From Rhizobium sp. NZLR1 (GTDB lineage: Bacteria; Pseudomonadota; Alphaproteobacteria; Rhizobiales; Rhizobiaceae), in contig NZ_CP071632.1 in NCBI RefSeq assembly GCF_017357385.1, positions 4,462,001 to 4,526,000 on the forward strand: a DNA stretch of 64,000 nucleotides, in the 5' to 3' direction. The notes beneath the pieces were generated by a model. It was given only the letters and a program-made list of their open reading frames with translations. It had not been told where the DNA came from and made no database searches. The position numbers and the translations under genes were made by a program. Shown here piece by piece: positions 26,785 through 35,722 of this stretch (position 1 is its first letter; the number at the start of each line of letters is the position of its first letter).

Positions 26785-28428
26785 CTATTCCTTGGCGATC
26801 GGACCGACGAAATTGGTGTCGAAGCTCGGACCCAGCTTGAAGTCCTTCACGCTTTTGCGGTAGCCGGCCACCTCGGTCTGCTGGAAGATGAAGACGAAGG
26901 GGCTGTTTTCAAGATATTTCTTCTGGATATCCTGATATATGGCGGCGCGCTTTGCAGCGTCGCGTTCCAGAAGCGCTGCCTTGGCTTGCTTGTCGAGTTC
27001 CGGCGCTTCCCAGGTATTGCGCCATGCGAGCGTCTTCACCGTGCCGGCATCGGAATTGTCGGGATTGCCGGTAAAGGTATCGGCATTGGAATTCGGGTCG
27101 AAATAGTCCGACCCCCATTGGCCGATATACATGTCGTGAGTGCGGGCGCGGTATTTGGTCAGCGTCTGCTTGCCGTCGCCCGGAATGATTTCCATCTTCA
27201 CGCCGGCCTGCGCCAGCGTCTGCTGCATGGATTCGGCGATACCGGTCACCGGCTGAGTGTTGCGCACGTCCATGGTGATCGAGAAACCGTCCGGTACGCC
27301 GGCCTTGGCGAGCAGTTCCTTGGCCTTGGCGACATCGAGCTTGTAGGGATTTTCGTCGAGCGCGCCGAGCTGGCCCTTCGGCAGGAAGGTCTGATGGATT
27401 TCGCCGATTCCCTTGATCAAAGTTGCGCCGATCGCATCATAGTCGACCAGATACTTGAAGGCTTCCTGGACTTCCGGCTTCTTCAGATTCTCGTTCTTGT
27501 TGTTCAGGCTGACATAATAGATCGTGCCCTTCGGCGCACTCGTCGTTGCGAGGTCGGCATTCTTCGAAACGGCGTCGATGTCGCCAGGCTCGAGGTTGCG
27601 GGCGATATCGATGTCGCCGGCTTCGAGCGCCAGCCGCTGCGCAGCACTTTCCTTCATGTAGCGGTAGATGACGCGGTTGAGCTTTGCCTTGTCGCCGTAA
27701 TAATTGTCGTTGCGTTCCAGAACGACCACTTCATTGGCGCGCCATTCGCGCAGCTTATAGGCGCCGGAGCCGGCATAGCCGGTCTTCAGCCACTCATTGC
27801 CGAAATCGCTGTCGTATTTGTGCTCGGCATCGGGCGTCACCGCCTTCACATGCTCCATCACCAGCTTCTTGTCGACGACGGAAGCGACCGTTGCCGTCAG
27901 GCAGTTGAGCACGAAGCTCGGCGCATAGGCCTTGTCGACGGTGAACACGAAGGTGCCGGCATCGGCCGCTTTGGCTTTTTCCGTAACGTTGTCGCCGGTC
28001 AGGCCGAATTGGGTGAGGATGAAGGCTGGGCTTTTGTCGAGCTTGACGGCGCGCTCGAACGACCAGGCGACGTCTCCGGCGGTGATCGGGTTGCCGGAGG
28101 CGAATTTCAGGCCCGATTTCAGCTTGAACGTATAGGTCAGACCGTCATCGGAAACACTCCAGCTGTCGGCCAGATCGCCCTTCACCTTGGATGTATCGTC
28201 CATGTCGAGACGGACGAGCAGGCTGTAGCTGTTGGTGGTAACTTCGGCGGTCGAGAGCTCGAACGCCTCGCCCGGATCCATCGTGATGATGTCATCGATG
28301 GCGAAACCCTCGACCAGCGTATCCTTGGGCGTCTCGGCGAAGGCGGCGGGTGCTGCCATCATCAGCAGCGAAAGTGCCGCTCCCGCGGAAAGCAGTCGGA
28401 AATTGCGGCTGAGCTTGGTGATCATCAT
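26785..28428 (-). CDS. Dipeptide ABC transporter substrate-binding protein (SBP family 5)
   Basis: A periplasmic receptor of about 547 residues with a signal peptide ending at MMAAPAAFA/ETP. The mature part opens with DTLVEGFAIDDIITMDPGEAFE, and later contains YTFKLKSGLKFASGNPITAGDVAWSFERAV, the usual SBP_bac_5 motif. Two adjacent ATGs (28428, 28425) follow AGGGGA; a further upstream start would spoil the signal peptide. The dipeptidase gene precedes it, suggesting that imported or cleaved dipeptides are the substrate. Confidence 0.9.
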   Translation of the reverse strand: MMITKLSRNFRLLSAGAALSLLMMAAPAAFAETPKDTLVEGFAIDDIITMDPGEAFELSTAEVTTNSYSLLVRLDMDDTSKVKGDLADSWSVSDDGLTYTFKLKSGLKFASGNPITAGDVAWSFERAVKLDKSPAFILTQFGLTGDNVTEKAKAADAGTFVFTVDKAYAPSFVLNCLTATVASVVDKKLVMEHVKAVTPDAEHKYDSDFGNEWLKTGYAGSGAYKLREWRANEVVVLERNDNYYGDKAKLNRVIYRYMKESAAQRLALEAGDIDIARNLEPGDIDAVSKNADLATTSAPKGTIYYVSLNNKNENLKKPEVQEAFKYLVDYDAIGATLIKGIGEIHQTFLPKGQLGALDENPYKLDVAKAKELLAKAGVPDGFSITMDVRNTQPVTGIAESMQQTLAQAGVKMEIIPGDGKQTLTKYRARTHDMYIGQWGSDYFDPNSNADTFTGNPDNSDAGTVKTLAWRNTWEAPELDKQAKAALLERDAAKRAAIYQDIQKKYLENSPFVFIFQQTEVAGYRKSVKDFKLGPSFDTNFVGPIAKE

Positions 28429-28466
28429 GGTCCGTTCCCCTTGTTTTTTGATTGGATACGAAAGGC

Positions 28467-29525
28467 TTAGGCACGGTCTTCCCGCCAAGCCTTTGCCAGA
28501 ATGCGAAGCCAGTTTTCACGGGCGAGTTTGGTCAGGTCAGCCTCAGCATAACCAACCTCCCTGAGAGCGGCAATCAGCTTCTGATTGCCCGCTGCATCGC
28601 CGATTTCCTCAGGAATAGTGGCGCCGTCGAAGTCCGATCCGAGGCCCACGCAGTCGATGCCGATGCGGTTCACCAGATAGTCGATGTGGCGGATCATGTC
28701 GGCAAGCGGCGTATCGCCGTCCGAACGCCCATCGGGACGCAGCATGGCGGTGGCATAGTTGATGCCGACGAGCCCGCGGCTTTCGCGGATTGCATCGAGC
28801 TGCCTGTCCGTCAGATTGCGCGCGACCGGCGTCAGCGCATGGGCGTTGGAATGGCTGGCGACCAGCGGCTGGTCCGTCGTCTTCGCTATGTCCCAGAACC
28901 CCTTCTCGGTGATATGGGCAAGATCAATCAGGATACCGAGGCGATTGCATTCCCTCACCAAAGCGAAACCGGCGTCGGTCAGGCCGGGTGCCGTGTCCGG
29001 CGACATCGGAAAGGCGAAGGGCACGCCGTAGCCGAAGACATTGTGCCGGCTCCAGACTGGCCCGAGCGACCGCAGCCCCGCCGCATAAAACACTTCAAGC
29101 GCCGAAAGATCGGCGCCGATCGCCTCGCAGCCTTCCATGTGTAGGACGGCGGCGAAAATATCGTCGACCATGGCGCCGCGGATATCCTTCACCGTCCGGC
29201 AGAGCCGCCAAGCACCCGCCTGGTCGAGCCGCAGCGCGATCGCCGCCATTTCATTGGCAATGGCAAGGGAAGGCAGCGGATCAAGAGGGGCCGCCATCGG
29301 CGTGATGTAACGGCCATCGGCATCAGGATCGGCGAAGACGAGATCGCCCGAGGGAATATAGATGGCGCAGAGACCGCCCGAAAGTCCGCCCTTTTTGGCC
29401 CGGTGCGCATCGATATGGCCGACGGTCGTGCCGTCTGCGAATTCCGCAATCGGGTCGCTACCGTCTTTTGAATGTGTCCAAAGTCGAAGGAGAACGTCGT
29501 TGTGACCGTCAAATACGAATTGCAT
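28467..29525 (-). CDS. Membrane-dipeptidase family (peptidase M19) enzyme
   Basis: A zinc dipeptidase of 352 residues. The N terminus FDGHNDVLLRL carries the HxD metal ligands (H8, D10). Further motifs: VASHSNAHALTPVARNLTDRQL and GLGSDFDGATIPEE near the end of the barrel, both typical of M19. These enzymes hydrolyse dipeptides, often including D-amino-acid-containing ones. No signal peptide is seen, so it is probably cytoplasmic. It is the first gene of the peptide transporter operon, with AGGAAG before the ATG. The pairing indicates a scavenging pathway: import then cleavage. Confidence 0.9.
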   Translation of the reverse strand: MQFVFDGHNDVLLRLWTHSKDGSDPIAEFADGTTVGHIDAHRAKKGGLSGGLCAIYIPSGDLVFADPDADGRYITPMAAPLDPLPSLAIANEMAAIALRLDQAGAWRLCRTVKDIRGAMVDDIFAAVLHMEGCEAIGADLSALEVFYAAGLRSLGPVWSRHNVFGYGVPFAFPMSPDTAPGLTDAGFALVRECNRLGILIDLAHITEKGFWDIAKTTDQPLVASHSNAHALTPVARNLTDRQLDAIRESRGLVGINYATAMLRPDGRSDGDTPLADMIRHIDYLVNRIGIDCVGLGSDFDGATIPEEIGDAAGNQKLIAALREVGYAEADLTKLARENWLRILAKAWREDRA

Positions 29526-29629
29526 CTATCTTCCTGCGCTGCCCGATCGGGCGAGAATGAAGACCAGAATAGAAAAGCTGACGGAATTCGCCACCTCTTT
29601 TTTATAAATTCCGTCTTCACGCGCCAAAA

Positions 29630-29656
29630 ACGGAACGGGGGCCGAAGCCCCCGCAA
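29630..29656 (-). terminator. Terminator of sugar ABC operon
   Basis: GCGGGGGC and GCCCCCG pair around a TTCG loop on the minus strand, then CCGTTTTTGG follows. It lies just after the permease stop at 29683. Confidence 0.75.
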
Positions 29657-29682
29657 AAACCATCGGATCGCATCATCTGAGA

Positions 29683-30708
29683 TCAGTGCTTGCGGCGCTT
29701 CTTCTGTCTGTAGACGTCGATGACCACAGCCGCGACGATGATCAGACCCTTGACGATCTCCTGGTAATAGGCGTCGATCCTGAGGAAGGTGAAGCCGGAG
29801 GTCATGACGCCGAGGATGATGGTGCCGATGACCGTGCCGGTGATGCGCCCGACGCCGCCGGTGAGCGAGGTGCCGCCGATGACGGTCGCGGCGATCGCAT
29901 CGAGTTCATAGCCGACGCCCATGCTTGCCTGTGCGGTTTCCGCGCGTGCCGCCGTGACGATACCGGCAAGGCCGGCAAGCAATCCGGCGATCACATAGAC
30001 CTTGACGAGATGCGCCTCGATATTGATGCCGGAAACGCGCGCCGCCTGCGGGTTGGCGCCGATGGCATAGGTGAACTTTCCATAGCGGGTGTAGCGCAGC
30101 GCGATGTGAAAGATCAGCGCAACGACCAGGAAGACGACGACCGGCCAGGCTTTGGTTCCGATGAAGTGAAACTGCTCGGTGATCCCGGAAACCGGCTGTC
30201 CCTTCGTATACCACTTCGCGACACCGCGGGCCGAAACGAACATGCCGAGCGTTGCGATGAACGGCGGGATTTTCGTGTAGGCGATAAGCGCGCCGTTCGC
30301 GAGACCCGCCGCCGCCCCGATCAGCAGGCCGACCATGATCGGCACGAAAGCCGGCAAGTCGGTCAGCGAAGGAAAGACCGCCCGTCCCCAGGTCGACGAC
30401 TGGGCGAAGCTTGTTGCGATCATCGCCGTCATACCGACGACCGAGCCCGACGAAAGGTCGATGCCACCGGTGATGATGACCTGCGTGACGCCGACGGCGA
30501 TGATGCCGATGACCGAGACCTGCAGGATCATGATCGTCAGACGCTGCGAATTCATCAGGAAGCTCTGGCCGATGAACATCCAGCCGAGCACCTCGTAGAT
30601 GAGCGCGATGCCGACCAGCACCAGGAAAATGCTGAGCTCGGTCGGTAAACGCCGCCGCCTTTGCCGGGTTGCGAGCGGAGCTGCGCCCTCTGCTGCCTTG
30701 GTACTCAT
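29683..30708 (-). CDS. Sugar ABC transporter permease (RbsC-like)
   Basis: An inner-membrane permease of 341 residues, BPD_transp_2 family. It has eight to ten hydrophobic segments and the family motifs GGIDLSSGSVVGMTAM near residue 85 and LTGGVGRITGTVIGTIILGVM near 285. It is the last gene of a receptor-ATPase-permease operon. The most similar systems carry ribose, inositol, allose or rhizopine. The exact sugar is not readable from the permease. Confidence 0.9.
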   Translation of the reverse strand: MSTKAAEGAAPLATRQRRRRLPTELSIFLVLVGIALIYEVLGWMFIGQSFLMNSQRLTIMILQVSVIGIIAVGVTQVIITGGIDLSSGSVVGMTAMIATSFAQSSTWGRAVFPSLTDLPAFVPIMVGLLIGAAAGLANGALIAYTKIPPFIATLGMFVSARGVAKWYTKGQPVSGITEQFHFIGTKAWPVVVFLVVALIFHIALRYTRYGKFTYAIGANPQAARVSGINIEAHLVKVYVIAGLLAGLAGIVTAARAETAQASMGVGYELDAIAATVIGGTSLTGGVGRITGTVIGTIILGVMTSGFTFLRIDAYYQEIVKGLIIVAAVVIDVYRQKKRRKH

Positions 30709-30742
30709 GTCAAACCTCCCTTGGGCGATCGCGGGCGGCGCA

Positions 30743-32284
30743 TCACTGCGCAGCCAGCTCCATCACCTTGATCTGCGTTGCTTCATCGCGATTGAGGAAC
30801 CCGGTCACGCGCCCCTCATGCATGACCATAATGCGGTCGCTCATCCCGAGAACCTCAGGCATCTCGGACGAAATCATGATGACTGCGACGCCGTTTCGCG
30901 CCATCTCGGTGACCAGCCGGTGGATTTCCGCCTTGGCGCCGACATCGATGCCACGCGTCGGCTCGTCGAGAATGAGGATCCGCGGATTGGTCAGCAGCCA
31001 GCGCCCGATCAGCACCTTCTGCTGATTGCCGCCCGAAAGATTTTCCACCCGCTCGTAAAGGTTAGGCGTTTTCACCCGGAGTTTTTTTGCCATGTCTTCG
31101 CAGGTCGCCTCGATGGCGCCCTGCTGCACGAAGCCGCCCTTGACGTATCTGTCCTGGAGCACGGCGATCTGCATGTTCTCGAGAATATCGAGGATCAGCA
31201 GACAGCCGGTGTCCTTGCGGTCTTCGGTGAGGAACGCCATCTGGTGACGGATGGCCTCGGTCGGCGAAGAAATCGTCACCGGCTTGCCGTAGAGTTCGAT
31301 CGAGCCGGAGCTTGCCGGCGTCACGCCGAACAGCGTTTCGGCGACATTCGACCGCCCGGAGCCGACAAGGCCGGCCACTCCGAGAATCTCGCCCGCCCTC
31401 ACCTCGAAGGAGACGTTTTTAAAGACGCCGTTGAGGCAGAGATCCTTGACGGAGAGCATGACCTCGCCGATCGGCACCTCTTCTTTCGGAAACATCTGGG
31501 TGATCTCGCGCCCGACCATCATCCGGATGATGTCGTCGCGGGTCACTTCGGTTGAGGCATGCGTGCCGATATATCGGCCGTCGCGAAAGACCGAGAACTC
31601 GTCGGCGATCTCGAAAAGCTCGTTCATCTTGTGGGTGATGTAGACGATGCCGATGCCCTGAGATCTGAGATCGCGGATAATGCGGAAAAGATGCTCGACC
31701 TCGCGCTCGGTCAGCGCCGAAGTCGGCTCGTCCATGATCAGCACGTCGGAATTATAGGAAACCGCCTTGGCGATCTCGACCATCTGCCGGTTGGCAACCG
31801 ACAGGTACCGGACCTCGATATCGGGATCGATTGATATATTGAGCCGGGCAAACAGCTCTTCGGTCATGCGATGCATGACGCCGTGATCGACGAAACCGAA
31901 GCGGTTCTTCGGTTCGCGGCGAATCCAGATATTTTCTGCGACCGTCATGAACGGCATCAGGTTCAGTTCCTGATGGATCATGGCAATGCCATTCTCCAGC
32001 GCGTCGAGCGGAGATTTCAGCTGGATCTCGACCCCCTTCAGCCGGATATCGCCTTTGTCGGGTATGTAGATGCCGGCGAGGATCTTCATCAGCGTCGATT
32101 TTCCGGCGCCGTTTTCGCCCATCAGCGCATGCACGGAAGCGCGCTTCAGCCGGAATTGCACGTCGTCGAGGGCGACGACACCCGGAAATTCCTTGCGAAC
32201 GCCCTCGGCGCTCAACAGATATTCCGCATTCGGGACTGCGCCGCTCGCACGCACGGCGGCCATGGTTGTCGGGCTGACGGCCAT
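30743..32284 (-). CDS. Sugar ABC transporter ATP-binding protein (RbsA-like, two ABC domains)
   Basis: A 513-residue fused double ATPase. First domain: Walker [10 protein letters not shown] near 56, signature [12 protein letters not shown] (degenerate LSGG), Walker [13 protein letters not shown]. Second domain: degenerate Walker [10 protein letters not shown], signature [15 protein letters not shown], Walker [16 protein letters not shown]. This asymmetry is normal for RbsA/MglA/XylG proteins. It is separated from the receptor gene by an attenuator-like hairpin. Confidence 0.92.
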   Translation of the reverse strand: MAVSPTTMAAVRASGAVPNAEYLLSAEGVRKEFPGVVALDDVQFRLKRASVHALMGENGAGKSTLMKILAGIYIPDKGDIRLKGVEIQLKSPLDALENGIAMIHQELNLMPFMTVAENIWIRREPKNRFGFVDHGVMHRMTEELFARLNISIDPDIEVRYLSVANRQMVEIAKAVSYNSDVLIMDEPTSALTEREVEHLFRIIRDLRSQGIGIVYITHKMNELFEIADEFSVFRDGRYIGTHASTEVTRDDIIRMMVGREITQMFPKEEVPIGEVMLSVKDLCLNGVFKNVSFEVRAGEILGVAGLVGSGRSNVAETLFGVTPASSGSIELYGKPVTISSPTEAIRHQMAFLTEDRKDTGCLLILDILENMQIAVLQDRYVKGGFVQQGAIEATCEDMAKKLRVKTPNLYERVENLSGGNQQKVLIGRWLLTNPRILILDEPTRGIDVGAKAEIHRLVTEMARNGVAVIMISSEMPEVLGMSDRIMVMHEGRVTGFLNRDEATQIKVMELAAQ

Positions 32285-32310
32285 ATCATCTCCTCCGGAT
32301 ACGGACAGGC

Positions 32311-32341
32311 GAAAAGGATGCGGGCAAAGCCCCGCATCCTG
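32311..32341 (-). terminator. Attenuator-like hairpin between receptor and ATPase genes
   Basis: On the minus strand AGGATGCGGG and CCCGCATCCT pair and are followed by TTTTCG. Placed right after the receptor gene, it would end most transcripts there, giving excess receptor over membrane parts, as is common in such operons. Confidence 0.7.
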
Positions 32342-32353
32342 TTTGCGTTCGCC

Positions 32354-33283
32354 TCAGTTCTTGGCGACGAAGTCCTTGACGTTGGCAGGGGTGACGAGCT
32401 GGAAGGGAATGTAAACCTTCTTCTCGACCTTTTCGCCCTTGGCAATCTTCAGGGCTGCATCGAGCGAGCCCTTGCCCTGGCCGGCGGCATCCTGGAATAC
32501 CGTGACGTCGAGATCGCCTGCCTGCATGGCGGCAAGCGCATCCTGCGTGGCGTCGACACCGCCGACGACGACCTTGGTCATATCCTTGCCGGCGGCCTTC
32601 AGCGCCTGGATCGCGCCAATTGCCATTTCGTCGTTGTTGGAAATCACTGCGTCGAATTCGATGCCGCTGGAGAGCCAGTTGGCCATCAGGTCGGCGCCCT
32701 CGGTGCGGTTCCAGTTGGCCGTCTGCTCCTCGACGATCTCAAGTCCCTTGCATTCATCCGTTCTGACAACGTCATGGACGTCCTGGGTGCGCATGCGCGC
32801 AGCCTGGTTGGAAAGCTCGCCCATGATCACGACGGCCTTGCCCTTGCCGCCGAGAATGCGGCAGACTTCCTTGGTTTCCAGCGTGCCGGATTCCTGCTCG
32901 TTGGATGCGACGAAAGCCTGCTTCTCCGGCAGCGTGTCGACATTGACTGGCTGACGGTTGACGTAAACCAGCGGAATGCCGGCATCGGCGGCGAGCTTGG
33001 ACATTGCCGTGGTCGCGTCGGTATCGACGGGGTTGACGATGATTGCATCGACCTTCGAGGCGATGAAATTCTGGATCTGGCTCTGCTGCTTGGAAACGTC
33101 GTTCTGTGCGTCTTCGACCTGCAGCGTCACGCCGCTCAGCGTCTTCGCATAATCGGTCATGCCGTTGCGCAAAACCGTCAGGAAATTGTCGTCGAATTTC
33201 GCCATCGAAACGCCGACGGTTTCCGCGTGGACCGCCGTCGACATGACGAGCGCCATCGCAGTGCCCAGGATAAACTTTTTCAT
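32354..33283 (-). CDS. Sugar ABC transporter substrate-binding protein (ribose/inositol/rhizopine type)
   Basis: A periplasmic receptor of 309 residues, Peripla_BP_4 family. The signal peptide is MKKFILGTAMALVMSTAVHA/ETV. The mature chain has FDDNFLTVLRNGMTDYAK, then DAIIVNPVDTDAT and IPLVYVNRQPV, and VISNNDEMAIGAIQALKAAG. This pattern is nearest, by memory, to the inositol-binding (IbpA) and rhizopine-binding (MocB) receptors, but ribose or allose cannot be excluded. ATG 33283 has GGAGGGAAG upstream; the frame is open beyond but not receptor-like. Confidence 0.88.
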   Translation of the reverse strand: MKKFILGTAMALVMSTAVHAETVGVSMAKFDDNFLTVLRNGMTDYAKTLSGVTLQVEDAQNDVSKQQSQIQNFIASKVDAIIVNPVDTDATTAMSKLAADAGIPLVYVNRQPVNVDTLPEKQAFVASNEQESGTLETKEVCRILGGKGKAVVIMGELSNQAARMRTQDVHDVVRTDECKGLEIVEEQTANWNRTEGADLMANWLSSGIEFDAVISNNDEMAIGAIQALKAAGKDMTKVVVGGVDATQDALAAMQAGDLDVTVFQDAAGQGKGSLDAALKIAKGEKVEKKVYIPFQLVTPANVKDFVAKN

Positions 33284-33610
33284 TTCACTTCCCTCCACAA
33301 AGCGGTGCCCGGCTGCACCCTCCTCACGCCGGAGCTCCAGGCATTGCCTTGAAGCCGAAATTCCCCGCGCCGCTCTCCCGCAGCGCTCCGAAAACGGAAC
33401 AAACAAACCGTGAAATCCGCTCTTCGGAATATTCATTCCATTTTCCATGAACAACGTCAAGCCTCTTTAGCGGCAGGCCTGGAGTCCCCCGCATTGTGAA
33501 ACACGAAGAGAGCATCCATCTATGGCAGGGTCGAAGACAGGCTCGGGGCCGCAGGCGCCTTCGATCTCTCGCCGCGGCCAGATTATTTGAAGATTTTGGA
33601 GACAGGACCA
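33284..33610. other. Divergent intergenic region, sugar ABC operon and DUF1993 gene
   Basis: 327 bases. It holds the promoter regions of both divergent units. I see no clear palindromic operator, RNA gene or small ORF with a ribosome site other than GGAG just before the DUF1993 start. Confidence 0.5.
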
Positions 33611-34108
33611 ATGTCCATTTCGATGTATCGCCTCACCGTTCCGATGTTTCAGCGCGGCCTCGCCAGCCTGAAAACCTATCTCGACAAGGCCGAAGCCTAT
33701 GCCAAGGAAAAGAATATCGACCCAACCATATTGGTTGCAGCTCGCCTCGCGCCCGACATGCTGCCGCTTTCCGGCCAGTATCAACGCGCCAGCGACAGCG
33801 CCAAATTCACCCTCGCCCGCCTGACCGCGACCGACGCTCCGAAGTTCGAGGACAACGAAAAGACGTTCGACGAGCTGCGCGAGCGCCTGGCAAAGACCGA
33901 CGCCTATCTCGCCAGCTTCTCGCAAGAAGCGCTGGAGGGCACCGAAAGCCGTGAGATCACCCTGCCGGGCAAGAGCGGCATCGTGCTCCCGGGTAACGAA
34001 TATGTCACCACCTTCGCCCTGCCGAACTTCTATTTCCACGTCACGACGGCCCACGCCATCCTGCGCAACCAGGGTGCGCCGATCGGCAAGCGCGATTATC
34101 TCGGCTAA
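33611..34108 (+). CDS. DUF1993 family protein
   Basis: 165 residues. It opens MSISMYRLTVPMFQRGLASLKTYLDKAEAYA and continues with ARLAPDMLPLSGQYQRASD and ALPNFYFHVTTAHAILRNQGAPIGKRDYLG, which match the DUF1993 family of DinB-like four-helix proteins with no assigned role. ATG 33611 was chosen for the GGAGACAGGA upstream. The HxxxxHA-type histidine pair near the C terminus may bind metal, as in DinB proteins. A terminator follows. Confidence 0.87.
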   Translation: MSISMYRLTVPMFQRGLASLKTYLDKAEAYAKEKNIDPTILVAARLAPDMLPLSGQYQRASDSAKFTLARLTATDAPKFEDNEKTFDELRERLAKTDAYLASFSQEALEGTESREITLPGKSGIVLPGNEYVTTFALPNFYFHVTTAHAILRNQGAPIGKRDYLG

Positions 34109-34165
34109 ACAACAAGCGGTTCCACGCACGGTTTGCGTCCGGAATGGCATGAAGACAAAGCTCTA

Positions 34166-35722
34166 TCAGGGCCGGCGCGTCACCGGCCCTTTTTCCGTCA
34201 GCTCGGTATAGGCGAGCGTCTGATCGAGATGCCGCGCCCGGAGCGACAGCAGCCTTTCGGCATACTCGAGCCGTATCGCCGCATAGGCCGGATCCGCCGC
34301 GACATTGTCGAGCTCCATCGGATCGTCGCTGAGATTGAAGAGCAGCGGCGGCAAGCCGGCAAAATGCACATATTTGAACCGCGCATCGCGGATTACTGCG
34401 AGATTGCATTGATTGGATTTCAGCCCGAAATGCCGCTCCGCCTCGCCCGCGGCGATATCGCGGAAATCGAATTCCCAGAATGCCGCGTCCCGCCAGCCCT
34501 GCCCGCTCCCGCCGTCGACAAACGGCATCAGCGACCGGCCGTCGAGGCCGTTCTTCGCGTCGATGCCGAGCTTTTGGCAAAGGGTCGGAAAAATATCCGC
34601 GGCACTGGTGAATTCGTCGGCGACCCGGCCCGCTGCACCGCTTGCGGGATCGCGAATGACAAGCGGAATTTGGTAGCTGCCGTCGAAAAAGCCGCCCTTC
34701 CCGAGCGTCCAGTGATCACCCGCCATCTCGGCATGGTCGGAGGTGAAGACGATAAGCGTATCGTCCCAGGCGCCCGCATCCTTCAGCGCCTGCCAGATCC
34801 GGCCGAGCTGCGCATCGACCTCTGATATCATGCCGTAATAGATCGCCCGGATCGCGGCGAAATCCTCGCCGCTCCAGCCGCTGAGCAGCCCCGTTGCTCC
34901 GCGGATAAAATTGCCTTTGTCAGAACTCCGCATGGCATAAGCGAGATAGGGATGAGCGTCCTGTTCCGCCTCGCGGTTTTCCGCACGCGCAAAGGCCGGC
35001 CCCTCGCCCGGCTTGAACATCCGGTTGAACGGCTCCGGCACGGAAAAGGGCGGATGCGGCCGCAAGAACGAGACATGCGCGAACCACGGCCGATCCTGTT
35101 CGCCGAGCCAGCGAACAAACTCGCCGGCCAGGAAGGCCGTCTGGGTCTCGTCGCTGGAATAGGCCGGCGCCGCGTCGGAAATGTCGCCGGCCCGCGCGCC
35201 GACGGGAATGTGGATGTCGCGGCTGACGGCGTCCTGATGCCCACGCGACCTCAGCCAGGAGAGCCACTGCCTTTCATGCTCCGGCAGCAGCTGGCGTGAG
35301 GTAAAGCCCGGCAACACGCCTTCATAGGTCGTCAGATGCGGATCGCTTGCATCCATCCCGCGCGGATCGGGCGCCGTGTCCGTATAGCCGAACAGCGTCG
35401 GGTCGTATCCCGCCCGCCGGGCGGCCAGCGCCAGATTGTCGAAGCGGGCATCGAGCGGCGAACCATTGCGGCAGACGCGATGGTTCATCTGGTAGAGGCC
35501 GGTATAGAGCGTGGCCCGGGCCGGCGAGCAGGGCGCTGCCCCGGCATAGTGCCGCCGGAAGAGCGTGCCTTCGCGTGCCAGCGCATCGACATTGGGCGTT
35601 TTCACGCAAGGGTGACCGACGGCCGACAGGCAATCGCCGCGCCACTGGTCCGCGGTGATCAGCAGGATGTTCGGCCGGCGAACCTTCTCAATTCTGGGCT
35701 CAATGCTGGTTGGTTTTTGCAT
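34166..35722 (-). CDS. Phosphonate monoester hydrolase-like sulfatase-family enzyme
   Basis: 518 residues, alkaline phosphatase/sulfatase superfamily. The sulfatase signature CSPARATLYTG has C65-x-P-x-R69, where the Cys would be converted to formylglycine. Metal and active-site residues appear in TADQWRGD (D25), GYTDTAPDPR, FLRPHPPFSVPEPFN and FTSDHAEMAGDH. The C-terminal motifs EFDFRD, FGLKSNQCNLAVIRDARFKYVHFA and LPPLLFNLSDDPMEL resemble the known Rhizobium phosphonate monoester hydrolase (514 residues) more than typical sulfatases. It may hydrolyse phosphonate monoesters, phosphodiesters or sulfate esters. No signal peptide is seen. The start overlaps galE by 23 bases. Confidence 0.85.
   Translation of the reverse strand: MQKPTSIEPRIEKVRRPNILLITADQWRGDCLSAVGHPCVKTPNVDALAREGTLFRRHYAGAAPCSPARATLYTGLYQMNHRVCRNGSPLDARFDNLALAARRAGYDPTLFGYTDTAPDPRGMDASDPHLTTYEGVLPGFTSRQLLPEHERQWLSWLRSRGHQDAVSRDIHIPVGARAGDISDAAPAYSSDETQTAFLAGEFVRWLGEQDRPWFAHVSFLRPHPPFSVPEPFNRMFKPGEGPAFARAENREAEQDAHPYLAYAMRSSDKGNFIRGATGLLSGWSGEDFAAIRAIYYGMISEVDAQLGRIWQALKDAGAWDDTLIVFTSDHAEMAGDHWTLGKGGFFDGSYQIPLVIRDPASGAAGRVADEFTSAADIFPTLCQKLGIDAKNGLDGRSLMPFVDGGSGQGWRDAAFWEFDFRDIAAGEAERHFGLKSNQCNLAVIRDARFKYVHFAGLPPLLFNLSDDPMELDNVAADPAYAAIRLEYAERLLSLRARHLDQTLAYTELTEKGPVTRRP
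34168..34194 (+). terminator. Terminator of DUF1993 gene, overlapping 3' end of sulfatase gene
   Basis: AGGGCCGG at 34168-34175 pairs with CCGGCCCT at 34183-34190, followed by TTTTTCC. It lies inside the last codons of the convergent sulfatase gene, so those codons are constrained by the terminator. Confidence 0.8.

Noticed and set aside
34041..34580. A 179-codon minus-strand frame over the sulfatase 3' end
   Set aside because: It is in another frame of the sulfatase gene, without conserved sequence.
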